NCBI GenBank assembly: GCA_016281435.1
Contig: JAEEIQ010000021.1
Location: forward strand, 1 to 47,013
Source: Bacteroidales bacterium
GTDB taxonomy: Bacteria; Bacteroidota; Bacteroidia; Bacteroidales; UBA932
Direction of reading: 5' to 3'
Length of the DNA: 47,013 nt
Below, one piece after another: positions 16,452-25,022 of this stretch. Numbering within the stretch: position 1 is the stretch's first letter; every line of letters begins with the position of its first letter. The notes beneath the pieces were generated by a model that ran no database searches, had not been told where the DNA came from, and saw only the letters and a program-made list of their open reading frames with translations. A program made the position numbers and the translations under genes.

Positions 16452-18353
16452 TCACATTTCGGGGAGGATTTCAACGGTCATGTGCTGGGACATTCCCTTC
16501 TTTATGTTGTACCTTATCCTGATGAACCAGCATCCGTCAGCGGGTTTTTCCAGTTTGGGATAGTTGAATTCATCGTTCACTTTCAATCTTTTGACGGAGA
16601 ATCCTCCGGGGCTGGCGGCCCGCCCGGAAAGGCTCACGCGCATTTTCAGTACTTTCCTCGCGCCTTCCTCATTGATTCCTGCAAGGGTTATGATTCCGGA
16701 AGCGGGGTCGAAGTCAAACTCCTCAGCACGGGTGGTCATGTTCCAGACGACGGACGCGCCTCGGCTTCCTGTCGCTTTCAACTCGTCCTCGATCAGCACC
16801 TTCCGCCCGTCCTTAAGGGACACCTTGCGGATTGCCGATTCAAGTTGGCCCGCATAAGTATTCGTAAGGTCGGCTATTGCGTACATGCCGTCAGGAGAGT
16901 TGCCGCTATCAGTGAATTCAGCCTTTGTCTCAAGGTTCTGGAATCGGCCGTTCACGGTCAGGGTATTGTGGCTGAAGTTGTTGTAGCGCAGCAGTTCGTT
17001 CCAGCGAAGGGCGTCGGGGGCCATGTTGAACAGCGACCCCTTGCCAAGGCTTACAAAACTTGAGTAGCCGTCGCTGCCGAGGTCTTCCGCCCAGCGTACG
17101 CCGCCCCACTCGAGCATGAACTCGCCGACGTCCATGTGGCCGTGCGCGCAGCTGGGATTGCCGGCCTTGAAACCGAGCCAGATGTCGTCCTGCGTCCAGC
17201 CGCTGCGCATCGTGCAGATGGGGTTCATGCCCCTGGCGATGTAGAAGAGTTCTTCCGGCTGCTCTGCCTTGTTGAAGTCAGCCGTCGGGGTTTCTCCGGT
17301 TCCTGCACCCCAGATTACCATCAGGGGATCGTGGCGCGCATATGAACCGCTCACGAATTCCGGAGTGCCGACCCAGCGGTCAATCATAGGCTTCTGCGGA
17401 TACAGGAGGGTTGCGTCCTTCGTCTTGGAGTAGAACCAGAATATGCAGTGCTCGGGGAGATTGTCCCCCGTCGAGTTGTCGCAGAAGGAGAACGAACGCT
17501 GCGTGTTCGTCAGAAGCTGGCAGAAATATTTCCCAGTCTTCATGAACCCAGGGATAGCTTCCAGTTCCGCGACGCTTTCCTCTCCGCGGCATTTTTCCAT
17601 TGCGTCGAGGAACATCACGTTCAACGCCGTGCCGTAGCCCCAGTAGCCTATGCCCTGCGAGTATGCGCCGTCCGGAATGTATTCCGCTTCCATTGGAATA
17701 TGGAGTTTGTAGACAGTCCTTTCTATTATCCTTTCGCAGAGTTCCGGGTCATTTTCATAAATTGCCAGGGCTGCGATGGCCAGGCTCCCGTGGCATATCT
17801 GGCTCCAGTTGGCGGTCATGTCCATCCAGCGGAGATTGTAAGCCGGGTTGCCCTCTCCTCCCGTTTCGGAGGTGATGAGTGCCTTTTCCCGGATACTCGC
17901 GGCGAGAAGGCTCCTTGTTTCAGGATCCAGTACCTTATACAGCCAGTCGTACGCAATGGCGGAGGCGAAAGTAATTTCCGCTACGTCAAGGAAGTGGTAG
18001 GGGTTCCAACTGGGAAGGGCGCATATGTCCAGGGCCAGGCGCTCTGCCGCCCTGAGGAATGCCTCCTTTCCGGTGGTCCTGTAGGAATACGCGAGGAACA
18101 TCATCCTCCGGACACACTCGCAACCCTTCTGGTGCATCTCCTTGCGGGCGTTGAGTTTGAAATCCATGGAAGGGGCTTCCGCTATGCGTTCCGCTTCCTG
18201 AACAATGGCATCGTGGACCCTGCTCCACCTCCCGTCCGATCCGACGTTGCGCATCAGCGCCTTCTCTTCCCCCTCGAGGAGAAACAGCCTCGGATGGGAA
18301 GGCAGCGGCAGAACCTGCAGCGCGGCAGCCAGTATGATGGTCAGCAGCGTCAT
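16452..18353 (-). CDS. heparinase II/III-family protein, probable polysaccharide lyase (second copy)
   Basis: A 633-aa exported protein with a short signal (MTLLTIILAAALQVLPLPS). The first half is the alpha-toroid, with NW at 182-183 and QGIGYWGYG around 233-241, where the catalytic Tyr of heparinase II-like lyases lies. The second half is the heparinase II/III beta-sandwich, opening with AHGHMDVGEF (H404, H406, D408). It is a paralogue of the next gene upstream but clearly diverged. The ATGA overlap at 18350-18353 couples the two. It is expected to cut an acidic, uronate-containing glycan by beta-elimination; members include lyases for heparin-like glycans, alginate and others, so the substrate is not assignable. 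Confidence 0.85.
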   Translation of the reverse strand: MTLLTIILAAALQVLPLPSHPRLFLLEGEEKALMRNVGSDGRWSRVHDAIVQEAERIAEAPSMDFKLNARKEMHQKGCECVRRMMFLAYSYRTTGKEAFLRAAERLALDICALPSWNPYHFLDVAEITFASAIAYDWLYKVLDPETRSLLAASIREKALITSETGGEGNPAYNLRWMDMTANWSQICHGSLAIAALAIYENDPELCERIIERTVYKLHIPMEAEYIPDGAYSQGIGYWGYGTALNVMFLDAMEKCRGEESVAELEAIPGFMKTGKYFCQLLTNTQRSFSFCDNSTGDNLPEHCIFWFYSKTKDATLLYPQKPMIDRWVGTPEFVSGSYARHDPLMVIWGAGTGETPTADFNKAEQPEELFYIARGMNPICTMRSGWTQDDIWLGFKAGNPSCAHGHMDVGEFMLEWGGVRWAEDLGSDGYSSFVSLGKGSLFNMAPDALRWNELLRYNNFSHNTLTVNGRFQNLETKAEFTDSGNSPDGMYAIADLTNTYAGQLESAIRKVSLKDGRKVLIEDELKATGSRGASVVWNMTTRAEEFDFDPASGIITLAGINEEGARKVLKMRVSLSGRAASPGGFSVKRLKVNDEFNYPKLEKPADGCWFIRIRYNIKKGMSQHMTVEILPEM

Positions 18354-20185
18354 TTCTCCATGGGTTTCAAAGTCACGGTGAACTTATAGTCGGTCCACGA
18401 GGGGACGGTATATCTCAGACGGAGGAAACTTATCCCTTCGTTCTGGCCTTCGAATTTGTTGGCCGGCTTTGCGGACACCAGTTCGGCGACGAACGGCAGG
18501 CGGGAGGCGACCTTCATCTCCAGGGTGCGGCCGTCCGCGGCGGACAAGATAAGCGTGTTGCCCTTCCTCTTGAAGGAACAGGCTTCCGTCGTCATGTTCC
18601 ATACAAGGCTGACGTCTTTTTCCTCGGTGACAGTGCGGTCCTCGATGGTCGCGGTGGTGCCTTTCAGGCTGACTGTCCGCAAGAGGGATTTCATCCGTTT
18701 CGGATAGAGCCCGGCCAGTTCGGAAGAGGCCTTCATTCCGGCTGCATCGCCCTTGATACCGCACAGGGCCCGTATTTCCTGATATGCCCCTTCCGGATAT
18801 GTGGTGCTATGGGCGAAGTTGTTGTATTTCGTGAGTTTCGTCCAGCGGTCACTGCCTGCCCACATGTCGAAAAGACCTATTCCGTGGACCTGGACGCTGC
18901 CGTAGTCGTCGCTGCCCAGGTCGAGGGACCATCTTATACCTTTATATTCATAGTAGAACGATCCCACGTCCATGTGCCCGTGGGGATTGCGCACCTTGCC
19001 GCACTTGAAGCCGAGATACGCGTCGTCAGGACCCCAGCCGGTGCGCATTACGCAGATGTCGGCTGTGCCGTGGCCTTCGTAGTACAGATCCTGCGGTTTT
19101 TCGGGGGCATCGAGGCGGACGGCCGGGCCGTCTCCGGTCCCGGCGCCCCAGATCAGCATGAAGGGTATCAGGCGGTTCTTGATGGTCTTGACGTAGGAAC
19201 GTGTTTTGTTGAATTTCTCAAACAGGGGCTTCTGCATCCAGTACATTTTCGGGTCCGGACGGACGCGGTTGAACCACATCACCGCCGGCTCGAGGTATAT
19301 CCTGGTGCTGTTGTCGGAATAACCGAAAGTCTGCAGGGACGGGGTTATGAGCTGCTGGGAATAATTTCCCGAGTCGATGAAGCCCGGAACGGCCAGGTAG
19401 GGGTCGATGGTCTCCCTCCCGAAGAAATGCCACATCGCGTCCAGGAAGAGGATGTTGTACTGCGTGCCGAAGGCCCAGTAGCCGAATCCTTCCGGGAAGC
19501 AGCCTTCGGGCGGATACTCGGCTTTCATCGGAATCAATATGTTTTCCCTGCTTCTTGCGATTATGGCCTGGCTGAGCTGCGGGGCTTCCGTCAGCATCGC
19601 TATCGCCGCTACCGCCATGCCTCCGTTGCAGACCTGCCCCCAGTTGCTTGTGTGGACGAACCTGTCGGCGTTCCTGTCATCAAGGGCCGGCTCGAGACCT
19701 TTATGGATCAAAGCATTGCGGATTGAATCCTTGGACGCTTCCGATAGACGGTCGTATAACCAGTCATAGCCTATACCCAGGGCTGTCGACATCTCTGCGA
19801 CATCCAGGAAATGAGATGGATTCCAATCTACGAAACCGGCCGCATGCAGCATTTCCTTTTCGGCACGGTCGGCAAATTTCTCATCACCGCCCGTACGATA
19901 TGCATAACTGAGGAAGAGCACGCGGCGCAGCACTTCGCAGGATACTGCATGCATCCGGGGACCCTTTATGACGCGTTCACAGCAGGGAAGGTCGCAGATT
20001 GTATCGCATTCGGCCAGAATGGCTTCGTGCATGGCCGACCATACCTTGTCCGCAGAGATGTTACTCATAAGAGCTTTCTCCTCCCCCTTCCGGAGGAAGA
20101 GTCTCGGGTGGTCGTTCCCGAAGGATTCAACCGGCCCTGAAAAGACCCATGCCAGTATGAGCAATACTTTTCCCAGCGACGTCAT
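18350..20185 (-). CDS. heparinase II/III-family protein, probable polysaccharide lyase (first copy)
   Basis: A 611-aa exported protein opening the second PUL transcription unit. The signal is MTSLGKVLLILAWVFSGPVES. In the alpha-toroid NW is at 181-182, PEGFGYWAFG at 231-240 and FLDVAEMSTALGIGYDWLYD at about 126-145. The beta-sandwich starts with PHGHMDVGSFYYEYKGIRWS (H402, H404, D406). Both paralogues keep the same motifs, which argues that both are active, perhaps on different linkages. The start lies only five bases after a TAGATTTG -7 box, so the mRNA may be nearly leaderless. A palindromic operator lies upstream at 20233-20246. Confidence 0.87.
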   Translation of the reverse strand: MTSLGKVLLILAWVFSGPVESFGNDHPRLFLRKGEEKALMSNISADKVWSAMHEAILAECDTICDLPCCERVIKGPRMHAVSCEVLRRVLFLSYAYRTGGDEKFADRAEKEMLHAAGFVDWNPSHFLDVAEMSTALGIGYDWLYDRLSEASKDSIRNALIHKGLEPALDDRNADRFVHTSNWGQVCNGGMAVAAIAMLTEAPQLSQAIIARSRENILIPMKAEYPPEGCFPEGFGYWAFGTQYNILFLDAMWHFFGRETIDPYLAVPGFIDSGNYSQQLITPSLQTFGYSDNSTRIYLEPAVMWFNRVRPDPKMYWMQKPLFEKFNKTRSYVKTIKNRLIPFMLIWGAGTGDGPAVRLDAPEKPQDLYYEGHGTADICVMRTGWGPDDAYLGFKCGKVRNPHGHMDVGSFYYEYKGIRWSLDLGSDDYGSVQVHGIGLFDMWAGSDRWTKLTKYNNFAHSTTYPEGAYQEIRALCGIKGDAAGMKASSELAGLYPKRMKSLLRTVSLKGTTATIEDRTVTEEKDVSLVWNMTTEACSFKRKGNTLILSAADGRTLEMKVASRLPFVAELVSAKPANKFEGQNEGISFLRLRYTVPSWTDYKFTVTLKPMEK

Positions 20186-20190
20186 ATATG

Positions 20191-20198
20191 CAAATCTA
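20191..20198 (-). promoter_or_regulatory. -7 promoter box TAGATTTG of the heparinase-susCD unit
   Basis: On the minus strand TAGATTTG fits the Bacteroidota -7 consensus TAnnTTTG. It lies between the symporter gene and the first heparinase-like gene, five bases before the ATG. No clean -33 TTTG lies at the usual distance; a GTTG is 13 nt upstream. Transcription from here would give a very short leader. Confidence 0.5.
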
Positions 20199-20232
20199 AA
20201 ATTTTGGCTATCAACAATGAAATAATTGACTG

Positions 20233-20246
20233 ATAAAACGTTTTAT
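20233..20246. promoter_or_regulatory. probable LacI-family operator 2
   Basis: A perfect 14-bp palindrome, ATAAAACGTTTTAT, with the central CG step typical of LacI-family operators. Its 12-bp core TAAAACGTTTTA is identical to the core of the palindrome in front of the lacI-like gene. It lies upstream of the heparinase/susCD unit, about 35 bp before the -7 box. Confidence 0.75.
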
Positions 20247-20256
20247 AGGATTTTAC

Positions 20257-21852
20257 TTATATTTTAGAGGTTTTGGCGGGCTTCCCGCTCAGGCAGATAA
20301 GGGTGCTCACGACCGCTCCGATGGGGCACCACCACGGCCATGCGATGAATATGGTCCTGCCGAACAAGGCATTGGACAGAGGAGTGAGGATGTAGGGCTG
20401 AAGCAGGAGCACAACCAGAAGTCCGGCTATAAGGGCTGCTATTACGCTTCGGGTGTTCCCTCTCTTCGTGTAAAGGGCCACGATGAAAACTCCCAGCATT
20501 CCGGCATAGGAGAAGCACATCACTCCGGTGGCGAAGTCCACGAGGTTCAGCCCGCTCGCCTGCTGCATCACGGCGGTAACAATCGCGAAGCCTGTCAGAA
20601 CGGCGCCCATCAGGGCGGCCATCTTCTTGGAGGAGCTGAGCTGGCCGGCATCGCCCCTGACGGCCTTCCCGCGGGACTGGCGCACAGGTAGATAGAGGTC
20701 GGTGACGAAACTGCTGGCCATGGCGTTGATGGCCGAGTTGAAGCTTGACAGCGCCGCGGCGAGCAGGCCGACTATCATGATGCCCCTGACACCTGCCGGG
20801 ATGCAGTTTTTAATGAACTGTGGGAAGACGTCGCGCGCGTCGCTGAAAAAGCCGGAGGCTGCCCCGAGGGCCGGGTCCGTGGTGTACTTGACATAGAGGA
20901 GCAGGCCTATTCCGAGGAAGACGAACACTATTGGTATGGCCATAATCTGGGAATATACCAGAGACACACCCGCATCCTTGACAGAACGGCAGGTGAGCTG
21001 CCTTTGGACGAACTCATGGTCCGTGGAGAATTGGGCGAACTTGAAGATGGCATAGGCTATCAGGGCCCCGGCGAGGTTGTAGGGCTTCGTTATGTCGAAG
21101 CGGGGATCCATCAGCTGGAGCTTGTTGCCGGGCCCCCATCCGCTCATAGTTCCGTCGGCCGCCATGCCGTACGAGGGCTGCGCAGGGAGTTTGATCATTC
21201 CTCCATGCAGCTTGTCTATAACGTCCGCAAGGCTCATTCCGAGCTGGGAGAAGACTATGCACAGGGCCGCCACGCCGGTGCCGACCACGAGCAAGATCTG
21301 CAGTGCGTCGATGTACAGGAGCCCCTTGATGCCGCCCGCCATGGTGTAGATCGTGCTTATGACTCCGAGTATTATTATGGAGTACATTATGAAACGGAAA
21401 TCGATGGCCCCGAATGCCATGACCGACACCGCGATTGCGGCAATGAACAGACGGCTCCCGGAAGTGAACAGCTGGCCGAGCAGGAACATTATGGAGCTCG
21501 CGCGCTTCGAGGTCTCTCCGAAGCGGTCTCCGATGAAGCCGTAGATGGTGATGGTGCGGGCGTTGTAGAGTTTCGGAAGCACAATCCAGGCCACGAAGAT
21601 GCCGCCGATGACGGCGCCAACGCAGCTCATGATGAATGTGATATTGGTGTTGAAACCGAGCTCCGGGGAGCCCACGAAGGTCCCGGCGCTGATGGAAGTC
21701 CCCGTCGCCGCGAGGGCCACAAGCCATCTCGGCATGGATCTTCCGGCCACGAAATAGTCCTCGATATTGCGGTTCTTACGCGAGAAGAAGAATCCTATCG
21801 CAGTGAGACCGCAAAGGAAAACGGTAACGATTATCCAGTCAATTATACTCAT
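20257..21852 (-). CDS. sodium:solute symporter family transporter (SSS)
   Basis: A 531-aa inner-membrane transporter with about 13-14 hydrophobic helices. It begins MSIIDWIIVTVFLCGLTAIG, followed by the family-typical NIEDYFVAGRSMPRWLVALA and ATGTSISAGTFVG. A long cytoplasmic loop follows the GIMIVGLLAAALSSFNSAINAMASSF segment. The family moves sugars, sugar acids, sialic acid and other solutes with sodium. One base separates it from the FAD oxidoreductase gene, and it ends the first transcription unit. The likely role is uptake of the mono- or disaccharide released in the periplasm. Confidence 0.92.
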   Translation of the reverse strand: MSIIDWIIVTVFLCGLTAIGFFFSRKNRNIEDYFVAGRSMPRWLVALAATGTSISAGTFVGSPELGFNTNITFIMSCVGAVIGGIFVAWIVLPKLYNARTITIYGFIGDRFGETSKRASSIMFLLGQLFTSGSRLFIAAIAVSVMAFGAIDFRFIMYSIIILGVISTIYTMAGGIKGLLYIDALQILLVVGTGVAALCIVFSQLGMSLADVIDKLHGGMIKLPAQPSYGMAADGTMSGWGPGNKLQLMDPRFDITKPYNLAGALIAYAIFKFAQFSTDHEFVQRQLTCRSVKDAGVSLVYSQIMAIPIVFVFLGIGLLLYVKYTTDPALGAASGFFSDARDVFPQFIKNCIPAGVRGIMIVGLLAAALSSFNSAINAMASSFVTDLYLPVRQSRGKAVRGDAGQLSSSKKMAALMGAVLTGFAIVTAVMQQASGLNLVDFATGVMCFSYAGMLGVFIVALYTKRGNTRSVIAALIAGLLVVLLLQPYILTPLSNALFGRTIFIAWPWWCPIGAVVSTLICLSGKPAKTSKI

Positions 21853-21853
21853 C

Positions 21854-23656
21854 TCAGCAATTTTCGCTTCTTTCCGCAGTAGTGTCTATAAGGGTATAGA
21901 CCTGCAGATATGGTTTGGTCTGATCGCCAACACCCTTTTCCATCAGGGTTTTCAGGCTGTCGAAATGCTTGTTGTAAATGTCGCGGGGAAGACACCCCTT
22001 CCTGCGGCAAATGTCCGCGGCCATGCCTACGACCTCGCCTTCCATCGCGCATGTCCTCATGACCCGCACTGTGCCGAGTGCCAGGTGGCTGACGCTGATA
22101 TCGCGTCCGGCCATGAAAAGGTTGGGAACGTCCCTGTTGTAAAGGCACCTGAACGGAATGGGATAGAAATCCAGGGGTGTCAGGCAGCCACGGCTGAGCC
22201 ACGGGTCCTTGAAGCGGGCCGCGTTGTCGGGGTCCGGTTCATGGTCGTCGATGTACCATGAGGTCGACACACATCCGTCTGGATACTGCACGAATCCCCT
22301 CAAGTCATTCTCCGTAAGTACGTGGTCGCCGAACAGGCGCCGGCTTTCCCTCTTCCCGGCATAGAAGGACAACCAGGCGAACTTCTCGCAGGCGACTTCG
22401 TCCTTGAAGCGCGAATGATTTTTCAGATATGACCAGTTCGAGTAAGCGACGTACATGCCGTAGTCACGGATCTTTTCCGCTTCGTAGATCATGTCGTCCT
22501 TCATCCCGACCTCCCAGTACCACTGGCCGCGGCGCACGTTCTGCACGGTCTCCTCATCTATGGGAATGCCCCAAGTAATGTCAGGAAAGGACTGCGGTTC
22601 TCCGGCCGGCTCACTGTACCACTGGATGGACGCCCCCAGCGTAATGCCATCGGCCTTTTCGGGCGCTGACGGCTCTTTGTAGACATCCCTTGATTCCCGG
22701 CCCATCGCCCACTTCGCTCCGGCGAGGACTCCGAGTGTGGCATCACCGGTGCAGTCCGAGTACAGGGGCGCGTGCAATCGTATTTCGGTGTAATCGTCCA
22801 CCTGCGTGGCAATCACTGCATTGATCCTTCCTTCATCGTCTTTCTCCACCGCCGTGACGCGGTAGCCCGTGAAGGCGGTGATGTTTTTTTCAGAATTCAC
22901 TGCCTCAGCCTTCTTTTCATCCTCATATACATCAGCGGTGCGTGCGTTTCCTTTTCTGGCTGGCCCGAACTCATTCATCAGGTACCCGAGGGACGGGTAG
23001 CGGCCGATGTTCAGCCGTCCGCCGAGCCCGACACGGACTTCCGAAGAATTGTTGCCTCCGAACACTTTGCGGTCCTGGATTATGGCCACCTTGCTGCCGA
23101 GACGCGCCGCTGCAATCGCTGCGCACATTCCGGCGACGCCGCCTCCGACTACGATGAAGTCAAAGTTCCCCTTTTCTTCAGGGACCGCAGCTCCGGGGAG
23201 CAGAGAGCGGCGCAACTCTTCGATATCGCCCGGCTCATGGTCATCCATGTTTAAGAATATACTGTCGAACCTGGCGTCGAAACCGTCCAGGTCATGGACG
23301 GCAAGGGTGTGGAAGCCTTTTTCAAGGGTAATTATATTCCCCTTCTGCCAATGCCATTCCGCGGAGCCTGTACCGAAGACGGTTCCCGTGTCGGTCCCGT
23401 CGATTATGATACGGAACTTCCCCGGGACGGAATTTTCCGTCCAGTATGCCGTCCAGTTCTTTGTGCGTACCCAGAGGCGGTATTCACCGTCTTGGGGAAC
23501 TTCAAAGGTCGTGGAGGCGTCCTCCACTGGCTTGCCGAGACCGTGGGCGAGCATCTCGCTCGATTTCATAACCTCCATGAACTGGGGGTCGCTGATCCAT
23601 CCGCCTTTCCGGGGGAACATGGACCCGGGCAGGAGTATTTGGGATTTCTTTGTCAT
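21854..23656 (-). CDS. FAD-dependent oxidoreductase with N-terminal beta-sandwich
   Basis: 600 aa, no signal peptide visible. Residues about 45-137 form a beta-rich module (TTFEVPQDGEYRLWVRTKNW, RIIIDGTDTG, GFHTLAVHDLDGFDARFDSI) that looks like a carbohydrate-binding sandwich. From 165 on is the flavoprotein body, with FIVVGGGVAGMCAAIAAARLG carrying the GxGxxG dinucleotide motif at 171-176. KVFGGNNSSEVRVGLGG and YSDCTGDATLGVLAG are typical of the large FAD-oxidoreductase family often found in glycan operons. The reaction is unknown; oxidation of a sugar hydroxyl is a reasonable guess. It lies one base after the LacI-type regulator and one base before the symporter, so the three are co-expressed. 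Confidence 0.8.
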   Translation of the reverse strand: MTKKSQILLPGSMFPRKGGWISDPQFMEVMKSSEMLAHGLGKPVEDASTTFEVPQDGEYRLWVRTKNWTAYWTENSVPGKFRIIIDGTDTGTVFGTGSAEWHWQKGNIITLEKGFHTLAVHDLDGFDARFDSIFLNMDDHEPGDIEELRRSLLPGAAVPEEKGNFDFIVVGGGVAGMCAAIAAARLGSKVAIIQDRKVFGGNNSSEVRVGLGGRLNIGRYPSLGYLMNEFGPARKGNARTADVYEDEKKAEAVNSEKNITAFTGYRVTAVEKDDEGRINAVIATQVDDYTEIRLHAPLYSDCTGDATLGVLAGAKWAMGRESRDVYKEPSAPEKADGITLGASIQWYSEPAGEPQSFPDITWGIPIDEETVQNVRRGQWYWEVGMKDDMIYEAEKIRDYGMYVAYSNWSYLKNHSRFKDEVACEKFAWLSFYAGKRESRRLFGDHVLTENDLRGFVQYPDGCVSTSWYIDDHEPDPDNAARFKDPWLSRGCLTPLDFYPIPFRCLYNRDVPNLFMAGRDISVSHLALGTVRVMRTCAMEGEVVGMAADICRRKGCLPRDIYNKHFDSLKTLMEKGVGDQTKPYLQVYTLIDTTAERSENC

Positions 23657-23657
23657 C

Positions 23658-24689
23658 TTAAATGTTTCGTCCTATGGTATAAAGAGGATCGATTATCTTT
23701 TCTTCCGGCGCCGAAGAGCCTTTCATGGACGAAAGGAGCATCTTGAATGAGTACTCGGCGACCAGTTTGGTGGGTTGGTTGACGAAGGAGAAGCAGGGAT
23801 CCATGACTTCCGCACGGTCTTCCTGATCAAATCCGACCACCGAGACTTCGGACGGGATGTCGAGCCCGAGTTTATGGATGGCGGATATTCCTTCCACCGT
23901 AATAGTGTTGGACGGAAATATCAGCGCGTCAGCGCCTTCTTCCATGGCGTCCCTCAGCACGGGAACCATATCCTTGTGCATGGTATCCCGGGACACGATC
24001 TTGATGCTAAGGTCCAGGCCGCTCCTTTCCGCTTCGTCGATGCAGCCTTTCTCCCTGGCCAAAAGAGTCGGGATATCTGTTTCATAACGTAAGATGCATA
24101 GGTGCGAGCGTCCCTTGTCCTTGAGAATCTTTACCGCCCGGCGACCTGCTTTCTCATTATCCAGCATCACCCTTCCTACTCCTTCGACTCCTGGGAGATC
24201 CCTGTCGAAGAGTACGACAGGGAGCCTGCGGTTCAGGATTTTCGCGATGGAATCTTCCACCCCGTGGCACGGGGCTACGATGAAGCCGTCGACTCCCGAG
24301 TACAGAAACTTATCCACCAGCTGACGGAAATTTGCTTTCCGGTCGTCGGAACTGGCTATGATCGTGAGATATCCGGCCGCCGTCGCGAGTTTTTCGATTT
24401 GTCTGCAGATGAGAGCGAAACAACTGTTTGATATGTCCGCCACTATAACTCCGATAGTGTCGCTGTGTCCGGAACGAAGGGCCGACGCGGCCTTGTTGCG
24501 GTGATATCCCAGTCTTTCAGCCGCTTCAACTACGCGTTTGGCGGTTTCCTGGGAGGCTGAGCATAGATATTCTCCGTTCGGCCCCCGCCGTGCATTCAGC
24601 ACGAATGAAACCAGGGATATGGAGACGCCCGCCGCCTCAGCTACGTCGCGTATCGTTACCTCTGGTGAAATGATAGGCTTCTCACTCAT
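23658..24689 (-). CDS. LacI-family transcriptional regulator
   Basis: A 343-aa repressor. The helix-turn-helix is VTIRDVAEAAGVSISLVSFVLN (about residues 11-32). The hinge helix is NKAASALRSG, followed by the periplasmic-binding-like effector domain (DTIGVIVADISNSCF onward). The start at 24689 is chosen because the DNA-binding domain follows within 10 residues; in-frame codons further upstream cross the promoter and operator. It leads the operon with the FAD enzyme and symporter. Two perfect palindromes with the same core, one in front of itself and one in front of the heparinase/susCD unit, mark it as the likely local controller. The effector is probably a sugar from the target glycan or a catabolite. 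Confidence 0.92.
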   Translation of the reverse strand: MSEKPIISPEVTIRDVAEAAGVSISLVSFVLNARRGPNGEYLCSASQETAKRVVEAAERLGYHRNKAASALRSGHSDTIGVIVADISNSCFALICRQIEKLATAAGYLTIIASSDDRKANFRQLVDKFLYSGVDGFIVAPCHGVEDSIAKILNRRLPVVLFDRDLPGVEGVGRVMLDNEKAGRRAVKILKDKGRSHLCILRYETDIPTLLAREKGCIDEAERSGLDLSIKIVSRDTMHKDMVPVLRDAMEEGADALIFPSNTITVEGISAIHKLGLDIPSEVSVVGFDQEDRAEVMDPCFSFVNQPTKLVAEYSFKMLLSSMKGSSAPEEKIIDPLYTIGRNI

Positions 24690-24695
24690 GATTGA

Positions 24696-24726
24696 CAAAT
24701 ATAAAAAGATGATTCTCACAAATGTA
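24696..24726 (-). promoter_or_regulatory. promoter region of the lacI unit, two -7 boxes
   Basis: Two boxes fitting TAnnTTTG lie on the minus strand: TACATTTG at 24726-24719 and TATATTTG at 24703-24696. The first sits in the loop of an inverted repeat (GATTCT at 24711-24716, AGAATC at 24727-24732) next to the operator. The second ends six bases before the ATG, much like the box in front of the first heparinase gene. Confidence 0.5.
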
Positions 24727-24732
24727 AGAATC

Positions 24733-24756
24733 ATTAAGTAAAACGTTTTACTTAAT
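24733..24756. promoter_or_regulatory. probable LacI-family operator 1 (autoregulatory)
   Basis: A perfect 24-bp palindrome centred on the CG at 24744-24745, with inner sequence AAGTAAAACGTTTTACTT. It lies just upstream of the TACATTTG box, where a bound repressor would cover the -33 region. The 12-bp core is repeated at operator 2. The longer symmetry suggests the stronger site. Confidence 0.8.
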
Positions 24757-24823
24757 TTTACTTTTGATTTTATCCCGCCCATCCCACGCACGGCGGCAGG
24801 TATCGGTACCCCGAATCCTCCAA

Positions 24824-25022
24824 CCCGACAAACACCTGCGCGCCGCTTCGTTGCCGGAGCCTCCCTGGGCCATCCCGACAAACACCTGCGCGCTCACCCC
24901 CGCACTGGGACCGTTCTGGGGTATCCTCTGCGCGCAGATGTCACGAATTTGGTGACACCGGCGCGCTCACCCCCGTCCAGACAGCACTTTGCCGCATCCT
25001 CTGCGCGCGGGTGTTTGACAAG
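24824..25022. repeat. GCGCGC-bounded palindromic repeat cluster
   Basis: CCCGACAAACACCTGCGCGC occurs at 24824-24843 and again at 24874-24893. Two roughly 70-bp units follow (about 24880-24950 and 24951-25022). Each opens with GCGCGCTCACCCCCG and closes with ATCCTCTGCGCGC. The outer ends are inverted relative to each other: ACAAACACC...at the left, GGGTGTTTGACA at the right. Between the units GCGCGCAGATGTCAC and GTGACACCGGCGCGC form an imperfect hairpin. The layout resembles bacterial REP/BIME-type intergenic elements. Confidence 0.55.

Noticed and set aside
24281..24881. Longer N-terminus for the LacI regulator (start at 24881)
   Set aside because: The extra 64 codons cross the operator and both -7 boxes and precede a DNA-binding domain that normally begins near residue 5-10.
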